From contig JAFWZP010000031.1 of assembly GCA_017522255.1 (NCBI GenBank), positions 1 to 64,000 of the forward strand: a DNA stretch of 64,000 nucleotides. Reading direction: 5' to 3'. Origin of the DNA: Bacteroidales bacterium. Its GTDB lineage: Bacteria > Bacteroidota > Bacteroidia > Bacteroidales > P3. Made by a program: the position numbers and the translations under genes. A model generated the notes under the pieces. That model worked only from the letters and a program-made list of their open reading frames with translations. It was not told where the DNA came from and ran no database searches. Positions within the stretch are counted from its first letter, which is position 1. Each line of letters begins with the position of its first letter. Below, piece after piece: positions 8,896 through 16,454 of the stretch.

Positions 8896-11166
8896 CTACT
8901 TAATTCCATAAAATATTTCAGGTTCTGATGCAATATTATCGGCAATACGAATACGATAAATATTCCCATTGGTCAAAAGTTCGTAAGATGTATCTTTCAC
9001 AGGTGTATCCCATAACTTATTTTCCTGTCTATAAGAATGAAATTCGTTTTCCAAAGGAATTAGTTCATTTTCAATAACAGCACCTACAGTATTAATTCCT
9101 GCTTTTTCTACTTTGGCTATAGCTATTTCATAGTCAAATTCCTCTTTTATTATTTGTCTTACTTCTATTGCTATTTGTTCTTCTAATTTCTTTTTCCTGG
9201 CTTTTAATTCATTTTTCTCTTCTTTTGTAGGTGCATCTTTACCACGTAAAGACAACGATCTATCAATTTCAGACAATTCACTATTATATTTCATTTTGAC
9301 AGTATCGTTTGCTTCTTTTTCAATACTGTTATACATAGCTTTTTCTTCTTCAGTGAACTTCTTGAAAAATAGTAGACTTGGTTTTACTTTTGCACCGGAT
9401 GCCATAAAAACATCTTGAGGTATTGATACAATAAGAAGTATCTTGGCTTTACTTTCCACAAATTCGCGTACTTTTTGCATATTGGAGGTGTTCAATACCC
9501 CTTCAGGAAGTACTATTCCCATTCTTCCGCCGGGTTTTAGTAGATTTAAACATCGTTCAATAAACAATACTTCTGTAAGTCCACTATCTATTTTGTATAA
9601 ACTCAATAGTGGTTTTCCGATATTGTCATTTACTTGTCGCAGAGCTTTTGTATATTCAAATCCATAGCGGTCTATATATGATGTTATTTTACTTTCGTCA
9701 GTAAACTTGTCAGCTTCTGTAATTTTCAATTCTTTTTCTACTCTTGAACCAAATGGAGGATTTGTTAGAATAACATCGAAACGATTTTCAAATATACCGT
9801 TTACATTCAAAAGTCCATCATGATGATGTACACCGCCATGTCCATCGCCATGCATAATCATATTCATTTTGGCAGTGCGAGCCATTCGAGGATTAGCATC
9901 CGTACCATATATACAATCAAACGATAAAGAGCGCAACCTTCCTTTTTCGTTGTTTATATTCAATTCTTCATTTATACATGCAAAAGCTTTCGAAACATTA
10001 GCTTCTACTTCCTGTTTCTCTTTGTTCGACATTTTTTCGTACTCATCGGTGTAGTGAGTTTCTTTTATCAGATTTTTATGTCGTTCTACATCTTTTTCTA
10101 TTTTTTCTCTTACATATTCAAATGCTTTAATAAGAAAACCTCCACTACCACAACATGGGTCGCAAATATATTCACCTTCTTGAGGATCTAACACCGAAAC
10201 CATAAAATCAACAATGGTGCGAGGCGTGAAAAATTGTCCCAATTCACCTCTGAATGTTTTTCCTAGGAATTGTTCAAATGCTATTCCTTTCACATCATCC
10301 GACGTTGTAGATAGGTTATATATTTCAAGTTCCTTTACTATTTGTTCAAAACTATTTTCGCGTATTTCTATTTTTGCGTTATCGTCAAACAAATGATCGT
10401 TAGCAAATTCTTCTTTGGTCAAATCAAAAAGATGTTGATAAAAAGGTTTGTCATCCTTAATATTCATCTCTTTGTTATAATCTTCTCTATTTTTCTTTAA
10501 TGAAGCAAATCTTTCTGCTGAAAATATTTGTGCATCAGAGTTACTTCTCTCATATCTTATTTTGATGAATAGGATTTTACTAATTTCATCAAAAGCAGCT
10601 TCCGGAGAGAGTTTATCATTATTCCGAATAATATTGTGACACTTAAATAGTAGTTTGCTAAACTCATCACGAGTAAAAGATTTGGTTTGTTTTAGCAACT
10701 TATCTATTTCTTTTTGATCATTAGCTTTAGCAGCAGTAGGAATATCTGCTATTTCGTCTAAACTATCAGGTATTTGTCCTTTTACAACTTTGAATATACG
10801 AGTTTCTTTCAAATTGGTAGTTACAAAGAAATCAGCATGAGCCCACGAAGCATAATTCATTCCTTGATAATAATCTTCTTTACGTATGGAAATAGATTCA
10901 GCTTTGCATTCGACAACAATTAATGGATATTTTTTTTCAACTTTATCTTTGGCATTTTTCCAAATAACAATATCTGCACGAGCCGCACCTTGACCTCGTT
11001 GAGAATTTGTTACTTGCATTTCTTGCTCCATTTGATCATAAGAATAACCATAGCTCTCAACCAAACGAGCAATATATTTTTGTCTTACTTCTTCTTCAGG
11101 TTTTAATACTAGCCATTTATCCTTAAGCGGAGCATATATTTTGTTGTCTTTTATTTTTATTTCCAT
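8896..11166 (-). CDS. Fused HSDR_N nuclease / N6-adenine methyltransferase (HsdM-like)
   Basis: This 756-residue protein starts with an HSDR_N-type PD-(D/E)XK domain (about 20-135): D65 in RADIVIW and E86/K88 in VVECKAE form the catalytic set. The N6-adenine methyltransferase follows with FTPR at 313, SAM-binding DPCCGSGGF near 336-344 and catalytic NPPFG at 469-473. A charged coiled-coil stretch follows near 600-660. Classical HsdM lacks the nuclease domain, and no HsdR translocase gene is present in the window. Nuclease and methylase in one chain with a separate specificity subunit is the BcgI-like (type IIB/IIG) arrangement, so the enzyme may cut without translocation. A TAnnTTTG promoter lies upstream at 11243-11250. 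Confidence 0.88.
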   Translation of the reverse strand: MEIKIKDNKIYAPLKDKWLVLKPEEEVRQKYIARLVESYGYSYDQMEQEMQVTNSQRGQGAARADIVIWKNAKDKVEKKYPLIVVECKAESISIRKEDYYQGMNYASWAHADFFVTTNLKETRIFKVVKGQIPDSLDEIADIPTAAKANDQKEIDKLLKQTKSFTRDEFSKLLFKCHNIIRNNDKLSPEAAFDEISKILFIKIRYERSNSDAQIFSAERFASLKKNREDYNKEMNIKDDKPFYQHLFDLTKEEFANDHLFDDNAKIEIRENSFEQIVKELEIYNLSTTSDDVKGIAFEQFLGKTFRGELGQFFTPRTIVDFMVSVLDPQEGEYICDPCCGSGGFLIKAFEYVREKIEKDVERHKNLIKETHYTDEYEKMSNKEKQEVEANVSKAFACINEELNINNEKGRLRSLSFDCIYGTDANPRMARTAKMNMIMHGDGHGGVHHHDGLLNVNGIFENRFDVILTNPPFGSRVEKELKITEADKFTDESKITSYIDRYGFEYTKALRQVNDNIGKPLLSLYKIDSGLTEVLFIERCLNLLKPGGRMGIVLPEGVLNTSNMQKVREFVESKAKILLIVSIPQDVFMASGAKVKPSLLFFKKFTEEEKAMYNSIEKEANDTVKMKYNSELSEIDRSLSLRGKDAPTKEEKNELKARKKKLEEQIAIEVRQIIKEEFDYEIAIAKVEKAGINTVGAVIENELIPLENEFHSYRQENKLWDTPVKDTSYELLTNGNIYRIRIADNIASEPEIFYGIK

Positions 11167-11242
11167 GTTGATTTCTTTATATAACTATAATAATCAATTG
11201 TATATTAAGATGACGTGTTCTTACAATGATTTATTCGATTTG

Positions 11243-11250
11243 CAAAGATA
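11243..11250 (-). promoter_or_regulatory. TATCTTTG -7 element for the defence run
   Basis: On the minus strand this reads TATCTTTG, matching the Bacteroidota -7 consensus TAnnTTTG. It would start transcription about 65-70 bases before the hsdM-like ATG and could drive the whole left-going run. Confidence 0.6.
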
Positions 11251-11365
11251 CACAAAATAAATCACATAATAAAGGATTGTAGATAACTTTTTTTTTCAGC
11301 AATTACTTCATTGAACTTTTTATCGCTTTAATTGTTGTTGGTGGAAATATAAAAAGTTTATAAGC

Positions 11366-11731
11366 ATGGTAAATAAAACAGATTTAGTAGTATTGGGTGC
11401 CAAAATAGGAACTATTAATAACAATAAGGCAAAAATGGCAATTGATACAATTTCTTTAGGTTATAATACCTGCAAAATGTATAATGCAACAATGCTAAAG
11501 AACGCATGTATTTACAAATTAAGGGAATTGGATTTACAATACCAAATGTATGGCAAGCTTACACCTGAGCAATGGCATCTATATCATTTCTGTTTGAACA
11601 AGAAAAACGAACTAACTACAGAACAATGGCTAAGGGGCTTCGGAATATTTGTAGATTTATGTTCTCTATCAGCAGAATTGGCTAATAATAATTCTAATGC
11701 TAATAATGAATTACCTAGATATCGAAAATAA
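11366..11731 (+). CDS. Small unknown protein divergent from RM run
   Basis: This 121-residue protein starts at an ATG preceded by an A-rich stretch. It shows no recognised family, signal peptide or membrane segment. Features are a Leu/Tyr-rich central part containing ELDLQYQMYGKLTPEQWHLYHF and a matching second segment ELTTEQWLRGFGIF, so there may be an internal repeat around TPEQW/TTEQW. It is divergent from the hsdM-like gene with a 200-bp gap between the starts. A regulatory or protective role for the neighbouring system is possible, but position is the only support. Confidence 0.55.
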   Translation: MVNKTDLVVLGAKIGTINNNKAKMAIDTISLGYNTCKMYNATMLKNACIYKLRELDLQYQMYGKLTPEQWHLYHFCLNKKNELTTEQWLRGFGIFVDLCSLSAELANNNSNANNELPRYRK

Positions 11732-11845
11732 TTGCAATATTTGTTTAGGAAGTTAACTTCCCGATCACACCCCTCTTCAATTTATAATTCAAAGTTTTTC
11801 AATCTATTACTTCAAATTCTTCGTAAAGGTAATTAAGCAAATTCT

Positions 11846-12007
11846 TTATTTAGCTTGAGTAATAATCTCTCTATTCATTTCACCAACTATAACCAAAACT
11901 AAATCTTTAACATGTGCGGTACTTTCATGCTTACTATTTGATGTACTTGTAATAATAGATTGATTTGCATCTTGTTTATCATGTACATCATGTGCCAACT
12001 GGTACAT
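11846..12007 (-). CDS. Possible small ORF, unknown
   Basis: This is a 53-codon frame starting at ATG 12007 and read on the minus strand. Its predicted product is charged and helical, ending GEMNREIITQAK. A longer version needs a TTG start at 12085 inside repeat copy R1. The frame begins just downstream of R1, in the place where the fic start codon lies relative to R2. It may be a remnant of a gene once driven from that repeat. No family is recognised, and it may not be expressed. Confidence 0.25.
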   Translation of the reverse strand: MYQLAHDVHDKQDANQSIITSTSNSKHESTAHVKDLVLVIVGEMNREIITQAK

Positions 12008-12029
12008 TTGAGTGATAATCTCTCTTTCA

Positions 12030-12205
12030 AAAAAACTTTCCAATTCTTTCCAATTCTTTCTAAACCGGAAAGAATCATATATCAAAAACTCATATTCAAG
12101 CGTTGTTTTTTCAAAGACTCCACCAATATTTCGCCGAAGTAAAGACTTTTTCTTTTATGGTCAAACGACGAAGGACTAAAGACCAAAGTCCTTTTTCTTA
12201 AGACT
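12030..12205 (+). repeat. Diverged direct repeat R1 (copy of fic upstream region)
   Basis: By eye about three quarters identical to 15797-15965. Both share the tandem CTTTCCAATT units, a run around GTTGTTTTTT, CTCCACCAAT, TTTCGCC, and a tail of AAAGTCCTTT-type units. The copy at 15797 contains the fic upstream region; this one has lost the TAnnTTTG box. Together they bracket the fic block. Confidence 0.7.
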
Positions 12206-12412
12206 ACAAGTCCACAAGACAAAGAGTTTTGTTTTAATGATAAAGAGATGGTTGAAAGAGTAATGAATGTATAAAAAAGTTACGAAAACACCCTAAGCCT
12301 TAAACATTAACCATTAAACGAAAAAAACTTTCTATACCCTCTATACAAACATTTATCTCTCATCATTAGACTTTTGTCTGCTAATCATAAGCAAAGCATC
12401 AAGCCAAATCTA

Positions 12413-13720
12413 TTATCTATCATTTATCGAAGATATTATTTCTTCAAATTTATCACTTTTTACATAACCTTTCTTTATCTTGTTTAACGATATTTCGTTT
12501 AGCAATCCAATATCTACCAATCCAATTAAGTCTTGTTTTGCTGTCGTAGGACTTATATCGAAGCGTCCTTGCAAATCTTTTACAGTAAGTATTTCGTTTG
12601 GCTTATTGGTATATATATGTATTATTTGTGCCTGGCGTTCATTTATATTGCCAAGGTGTATATAATTGGTTGCCATTTGCTTTTCGGCTTGTTTTCGTTG
12701 GATATAGTTTTTAAGTTCGTTATAAGCTTGTTCCAACACTTTTAGATTGTAGTTTATAAAGTAGCCCAAATCAAACTCATCTTTTTCAGTATATAGATAT
12801 GCTTTCTCGTATGCTTTTTTCGATTTTGCTATTACTCTGGATATAGAAAGATATTCGGTCATCCAATAGCCTTCTTTCAGCATATACCAATAAAATAAAG
12901 CACGTGCAGTTCTTCCATTTCCATCAACAAAGGGATGAAAGAAACCAATCATAAAGTGTATTATTATTCCGCGTATTATAGGGTGTAGATATGGTGTAGT
13001 ATTTTTATCGTTAAAGTAGTCGCACAAATCTTTTGCAAACTCCGGAATCATGCCTGCATCCGGTGGAGTGTGTACCGTTTCATCAGCCATTACATCATAT
13101 ACTACAATTATTGTAGTTATATCACATAACTTTTCATTTTTATCATTAGGAAATTCAAACGGTTGGTACTCATTCGAATCCAATAAATCCTTGCGCAATC
13201 CTACTATATATATACGCTTGCGATGTTGAGGTATTCCAAATTGATGCGGTGAAAGTATTTCACCACTTACGTAATATCCTAATGCATCTAAGCGTTCTTG
13301 TATTATACTCCAGGTGTTACCATTATCGTGACCTTTTAAATTGGAAACATTTTCTAATAACAAAAATCTGGGTTTATCATCTGATTTTCCTCTCTCTTCG
13401 ATTATAGCACATATATAATCGAACATATTGCCACGTCCCTCATCTGAAAAACCTTGTCGTTTTCCTGCTTGACTAAATGGCTGACAAGGGAAACCCGCGC
13501 ACAAAATATCATGATGCGGAATTGAAGTCAAATCAACTTTGGTGATATCACCTTCGATTCGAGGCGCATCCGGGAAATTAATTTTGTATAATTTCTGTAG
13601 ATCCTCCTTTAGCTCAGAGGTAAATACGCATTTACATCCCAGCGATTCCAATGCAATATGAAAACCTCCAAGTCCAGCAAATAAGTCAATAAATGTAAGG
13701 ATGTTATTAGTTGCTGTCAT
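12413..13720 (-). CDS. Chimeric ORF: C5 DNA methyltransferase N-part / Fic C-part
   Basis: This 435-codon ORF is two half-genes in frame. Residues 1 to about 204 are a C5 cytosine methyltransferase: motif I FAGLGGF, catalytic C79 in GFPCQPF, ENV at 123-125 and PQHRKR near 164-169. The target-recognition domain and motifs IX-X are missing, so methylation activity is not expected. Residues 205-225 are coded by the 63-bp repeat shared with the ORF at 14725. Residues 226-435 are the Fic catalytic half, with HPFVDGNGRTAR at 262-273 (HPFx2GNGRx2R) and a C-terminal winged-helix-like segment. The XRE regulator gene overlaps its start by 14 bases. It may be a real fusion, a decayed locus or an assembly join. 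Confidence 0.85.
   Translation of the reverse strand: MTATNNILTFIDLFAGLGGFHIALESLGCKCVFTSELKEDLQKLYKINFPDAPRIEGDITKVDLTSIPHHDILCAGFPCQPFSQAGKRQGFSDEGRGNMFDYICAIIEERGKSDDKPRFLLLENVSNLKGHDNGNTWSIIQERLDALGYYVSGEILSPHQFGIPQHRKRIYIVGLRKDLLDSNEYQPFEFPNDKNEKLCDITTIIVVYDVMADETVHTPPDAGMIPEFAKDLCDYFNDKNTTPYLHPIIRGIIIHFMIGFFHPFVDGNGRTARALFYWYMLKEGYWMTEYLSISRVIAKSKKAYEKAYLYTEKDEFDLGYFINYNLKVLEQAYNELKNYIQRKQAEKQMATNYIHLGNINERQAQIIHIYTNKPNEILTVKDLQGRFDISPTTAKQDLIGLVDIGLLNEISLNKIKKGYVKSDKFEEIISSINDR
13046..13108 (+). repeat. 63-bp exact direct repeat in fic, copy 1
   Basis: Identical over 63 bases to 15073-15135 (offset 2,027). It codes for 21 residues (I205-I225 of this ORF), which form the Fic flap and its surroundings, in the same reading frame in both copies. 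Bases directly outside differ on both sides. Confidence 0.95.
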
Positions 13721-13904
13721 CGCTGTCTATTAATTCTTTAGGGTTTACATTCAAAATTTTTGCTATCTCGAATAATACTTCAAGGCTGGGTTGGCGTCGA
13801 TTACAAACATAAGAGTTCACCATGCAGAAACTTTTGCCCAACTTTTCAGCTAGCCAAGTTTGTTTAATTCCGCGCTCATCGAGCACCTCTTTTATGCGGT
13901 TCAT
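13707..13904 (-). CDS. XRE-family helix-turn-helix regulator
   Basis: This 65-residue single-domain Cro/CI-type protein has its helix-turn-helix around residues 13-38 (QTWLAEKLGKSFCMVNSYV) followed by PSLEVLFEIAKILNVNPKELI. It overlaps the methyltransferase start by 14 bases, the usual arrangement of a small XRE protein just ahead of a C5 methyltransferase gene (compare controller proteins of type II systems). The matching restriction enzyme gene is not seen. A TAACTTTG -7 box lies at 13930-13937, giving a leader of about 20 bases. Confidence 0.85.
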   Translation of the reverse strand: MNRIKEVLDERGIKQTWLAEKLGKSFCMVNSYVCNRRQPSLEVLFEIAKILNVNPKELIDSDDSN

Positions 13905-13929
13905 ATAGAAAGTATTTAATCATTTTCTA

Positions 13930-13937
13930 CAAAGTTA
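13930..13937 (-). promoter_or_regulatory. TAACTTTG -7 element for XRE-methyltransferase pair
   Basis: The minus-strand reading TAACTTTG fits TAnnTTTG and stands about 26 bases before the XRE start codon. It would drive the XRE gene and, by overlap, the methyltransferase/Fic chimera. Confidence 0.55.
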
Positions 13938-14057
13938 TAAAATATCATGAAATAAAAAGAGAAAAAGCCGAAACTTTTTCTCTTCTCTCGCAATCCATAG
14001 GTTATCCTCAGTATGTTTGCCTTCTAAATTCTAGTAAAATCTTTGTTGTTCACAACC

Positions 14058-14141
14058 CTACGATTCTACCACCACCTTAATCGCGCCATCCAGTTTATTC
14101 CCGAACATGTGGTACACCTCGGCAATATTGGCGAAAATCAT
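14058..14141 (-). pseudogene. C-terminal fragment resembling zinc alcohol dehydrogenase
   Basis: The minus-strand frame ends IAEVYHMFGNKLDGAIKVVV followed by ES and stop. This resembles the last strand and helix of medium-chain zinc alcohol dehydrogenases (MFxxKxDGxIKVV). Only about 27 codons remain. Nothing upstream continues the fold, because the next gene starts immediately. It reads as a gene fragment left in the mosaic insert. Confidence 0.35.
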
Positions 14142-14148
14142 AGTAAAA

Positions 14149-14649
14149 TTACTGCATAATTTTATCGGAGATTAGTTGTGCTAATAAAGAGTAATCATCA
14201 TAACTATATATTGCAACATTTGCTAATTTCATTGTAGCGTGTATTGGGAACCAACACGGTGTGTGTAACTCACTCTCTGTCTCATCGTGGTGTGGATACT
14301 CCTTATAAAAGATGTATATCTGCTTTCTCTTTGTTGCTGCATATAAAAGTTCTGTAATGGTTCCCGGACAATCTGCCTCGTCAAGAACAAAGACTGCATC
14401 GGTACAACGATCAATCATATCCAATTCTATCGCAACAATATCGTCGGCTGCCATATCTTCAGTTTCGAAATAGTATGGCCCGATATAAGACATATCATCA
14501 TTGATAACCAATTCGCCTCTACCATGCAGCATTTTATCTACACCACCAAGCAACTTACTCCGATAATCTTCCGCTGCTTGTATTTCGTATTGGTCTTTTC
14601 GACAATCAAAATAAAATCTGCCACCACAATACAACCTCTTCATACACAT
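14149..14649 (-). CDS. Nucleoside 2-deoxyribosyltransferase-like protein
   Basis: This 166-residue protein opens with RLYCGGRFYFD and has a later DRCTDAVFVLDEADCPGTITELLYAATKRKQ split into an Asp-rich strand and a GTxxEL motif, as in nucleoside 2-deoxyribosyltransferase-like folds. The glutamate of GTITEL would be the nucleophile. Related folds act in nucleotide salvage or break down nucleotides in defence. Two ATG starts (14649, 14643) are possible; the second overlaps, as ATGA, the end of an 18-codon frame upstream, hinting at coupling. It lies inside the segment that splits fic, just downstream of the MnmE fragment. Confidence 0.6.
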   Translation of the reverse strand: MCMKRLYCGGRFYFDCRKDQYEIQAAEDYRSKLLGGVDKMLHGRGELVINDDMSYIGPYYFETEDMAADDIVAIELDMIDRCTDAVFVLDEADCPGTITELLYAATKRKQIYIFYKEYPHHDETESELHTPCWFPIHATMKLANVAIYSYDDYSLLAQLISDKIMQ

Positions 14650-14724
14650 ATACCCACGGCTGCTTCAGCATCACGCACAACAGCATTTAAAAACATATTA
14701 TTACATTGTATATCAACCTATTAC

Positions 14725-15072
14725 CTACTTACCAATGCAAAAATTTTTAAACACGTTAATAAGCACATCTTCGCTTGACACAGACCCTACAATCTCGGCA
14801 AGGTGGCGTATGCAGGCGCGTAGGTCGAGGCTTACCAAATCACCGGGGATACCGTCGTTCAAGCCGCGTCGCACATCCAGTATATTTGTCAAGGCTTTTC
14901 GCAATGCTTCGTAGTGCCTTACATTGGTTACTATCACTGCATCGGCATCCATGGAAGGTATTGCTGCGGCATCGACAAGGAAATCTTCCAACTTGTCCAT
15001 GTTTACACCCAATTTTGCAGAGATTGCCCACATATCATGATTTCCCCACTGCACACCTTTGCCATGCTTGGC
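14725..15072 (-). pseudogene. mnmE: mnmE 3'-end fragment
   Basis: This is the MnmE-derived part of the chimeric ORF, about 115 codons. MnmE modifies the wobble uridine of some tRNAs together with MnmG. Only the end of the GTPase domain and the C-terminal helical segment with the FCIGK tail are present; the N-terminal domain and G1-G4 motifs are missing, so it cannot be a working enzyme. A full mnmE is presumably elsewhere. The 3' end of mnmE (trmE) is the known insertion site of SGI1-type islands, which may explain its presence. Confidence 0.75.
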
Positions 15073-15765
15073 AATCATGCCTGCATCCGGTGGAGTGTGT
15101 ACCGTTTCATCAGCCATTACATCATATACTACAATATTATCATTATTGGTTCTAAATCGTCCTGCATCTTCTTCGTTTTTAAGAGTTTTTTCTGTCATTA
15201 GTTTATGCACCTGCAATATTAGTTCAATGCTAAGAAGAGTATTTTTTTGTTCGGATATAAACTGTATGGTTTTATAGTTATTGGCAATCATCTGTTGCGA
15301 TTTTCCGATAGGCTTCTTATCTTTACGCAACATTTCTTTTGCTACTTCGCGAGTAGTAGCAGCACCTTCCATCATACTAGAATATATCGCTTCCTCCATA
15401 AGCGAACTCTTGATATATTGTCGTTTAGAATTTTCGCTAATATCCGGCTGATGCATCCACGCTTGTCCGAAATTCATATCAAATTCGTAACATAGTCGTT
15501 GCATCATATTTGTAAAACCAAACGAAATATCATATTTACCCCATGTGTATTCCATCATCAAAATACGAGATGCTTTTACCCGTTTCCATAATTCTTCTGA
15601 CGAATAACCTTTGGGACATTTTTTATATTTCACCGTATCCCAATACTCATACCCTTCATTTATCTTGTCGATAAGGATATTCATATCAGAATTCTCTTTA
15701 TATTCTTTGCTTAAAATCAACCTATATAGGTCATTTTGAGTTAATTGTGGAGCATTTTCTAACAT
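14725..15765 (-). CDS. Chimeric ORF: Fic N-part / MnmE C-part
   Basis: This 346-codon ORF starts at ATG 15765. Residues 1-231 are the N-terminal half of a Fic protein: a DUF4172-like start with WKRVKASRILM, then S129-x3-E133-G134 in SSMMEGAATT, which fits the (S/T)x3E(G/N) autoinhibitory motif, and GRFR before the flap. Residues 211-231 are coded by the 63-bp repeat. Residues 232-346 switch in frame to the C-terminus of tRNA-modification GTPase MnmE: WAISAKLGVNMDKL (G5 region), ARHYEAL-like VRHYEALRKAL, and the ending FCIGK. The Fic catalytic motif is absent here and sits in the ORF at 12413. A TATCTTTG box lies upstream at 15788. Confidence 0.88.
   Translation of the reverse strand: MLENAPQLTQNDLYRLILSKEYKENSDMNILIDKINEGYEYWDTVKYKKCPKGYSSEELWKRVKASRILMMEYTWGKYDISFGFTNMMQRLCYEFDMNFGQAWMHQPDISENSKRQYIKSSLMEEAIYSSMMEGAATTREVAKEMLRKDKKPIGKSQQMIANNYKTIQFISEQKNTLLSIELILQVHKLMTEKTLKNEEDAGRFRTNNDNIVVYDVMADETVHTPPDAGMIAKHGKGVQWGNHDMWAISAKLGVNMDKLEDFLVDAAAIPSMDADAVIVTNVRHYEALRKALTNILDVRRGLNDGIPGDLVSLDLRACIRHLAEIVGSVSSEDVLINVFKNFCIGK
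15073..15135 (+). repeat. 63-bp exact direct repeat in fic, copy 2
   Basis: Second copy of the 13046-13108 repeat, same orientation and same reading frame (residues 211-231 of the Fic N-part ORF). Removing 2,027 bp between equivalent points would rejoin fic in frame: 231 codons from this side plus 210 from the other. Confidence 0.95.
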
Positions 15766-15787
15766 AATTGCAGTATTATATCATTTG

Positions 15788-15795
15788 CAAAGATA
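15788..15795 (-). promoter_or_regulatory. TATCTTTG -7 element for fic
   Basis: The minus-strand reading TATCTTTG lies about 23 bases before the ATG at 15765. The upstream side holds two TTGGAAAG units that can supply the -33 TTG. Confidence 0.6.
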
Positions 15796-15796
15796 C

Positions 15797-15965
15797 AAAA
15801 AACTTTCCAATTCTTTCCAATTCTCTCCAAATTGGAAAGGATTACATATCAAAACACTGATATTCAACTGTTGTTTTTTAAGGCTCCACCAATGTTTCGC
15901 CAGGCTAAAGAGAATTGAGTCTAAGGACAAAAGACAAAAGTCCTTTGGGTACTACAAACCGACTA
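15797..15965 (+). repeat. Diverged direct repeat R2
   Basis: Partner of 12030-12205. It begins at the upstream edge of the fic promoter and runs into the repeat-rich non-coding stretch. See R1 for shared blocks. Confidence 0.7.
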
Positions 15966-16300
15966 CCATCCTGCTCAAAACTCATGGATCATTGCTCAAT
16001 GCTCAAAATAGTCATGCAAAACCAAAAGCATAGTCCGAACCCGGCTACAGAGCACTTGTAGTCTTATAGTCTCATAGTCTTGCGAAGCATAAGCGAAGCC
16101 AAAACCGGCTACCGCCCTGCTCACTGCTCACTACTCATGGCTCAAAGCCCGTTGTCCTTTCAGAACAAAACAGTCTTCGCGAGGGTATCAGAGAGGTAGG
16201 GCAAATGCGAAAACGTCTGTTCGTCCAGCTACTTACGGCAACCTGTGCACTTCGGTTTGATTTTGCAAAGGTACGAAGAAGGAAATTCTCACTTTAACGG

Positions 16301-16340
16301 TTTGTCCTGTTTTGTCCTGTTTTGTCCCGTTTTGTCCCGT
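16301..16340 (+). repeat. 10-bp tandem repeat, four units
   Basis: Two units of TTTGTCCTGT followed by two of TTTGTCCCGT, uninterrupted. Confidence 0.85.
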
Positions 16341-16454
16341 TTTTGGGAACAACAAACCGCCCACCGCCCACTTGTGGTCTTGTAGTCTCGCTGCCTTAAA
16401 ACAACCGACTACCACCCAAAAAGTCGGCTCGACTTGTCGGCACCTGCGTAGCTC

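Larger units (their letters stand above)
11732..12412. other. Intergenic stretch with decayed repeat
   Basis: Between the small unknown gene and the fic C-terminal ORF there is no convincing gene except a possible 53-codon frame (11846-12007). The part at 12030-12205 is a diverged copy of the region upstream of fic (15797-15965). The rest is AT-rich and featureless. Confidence 0.55.
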
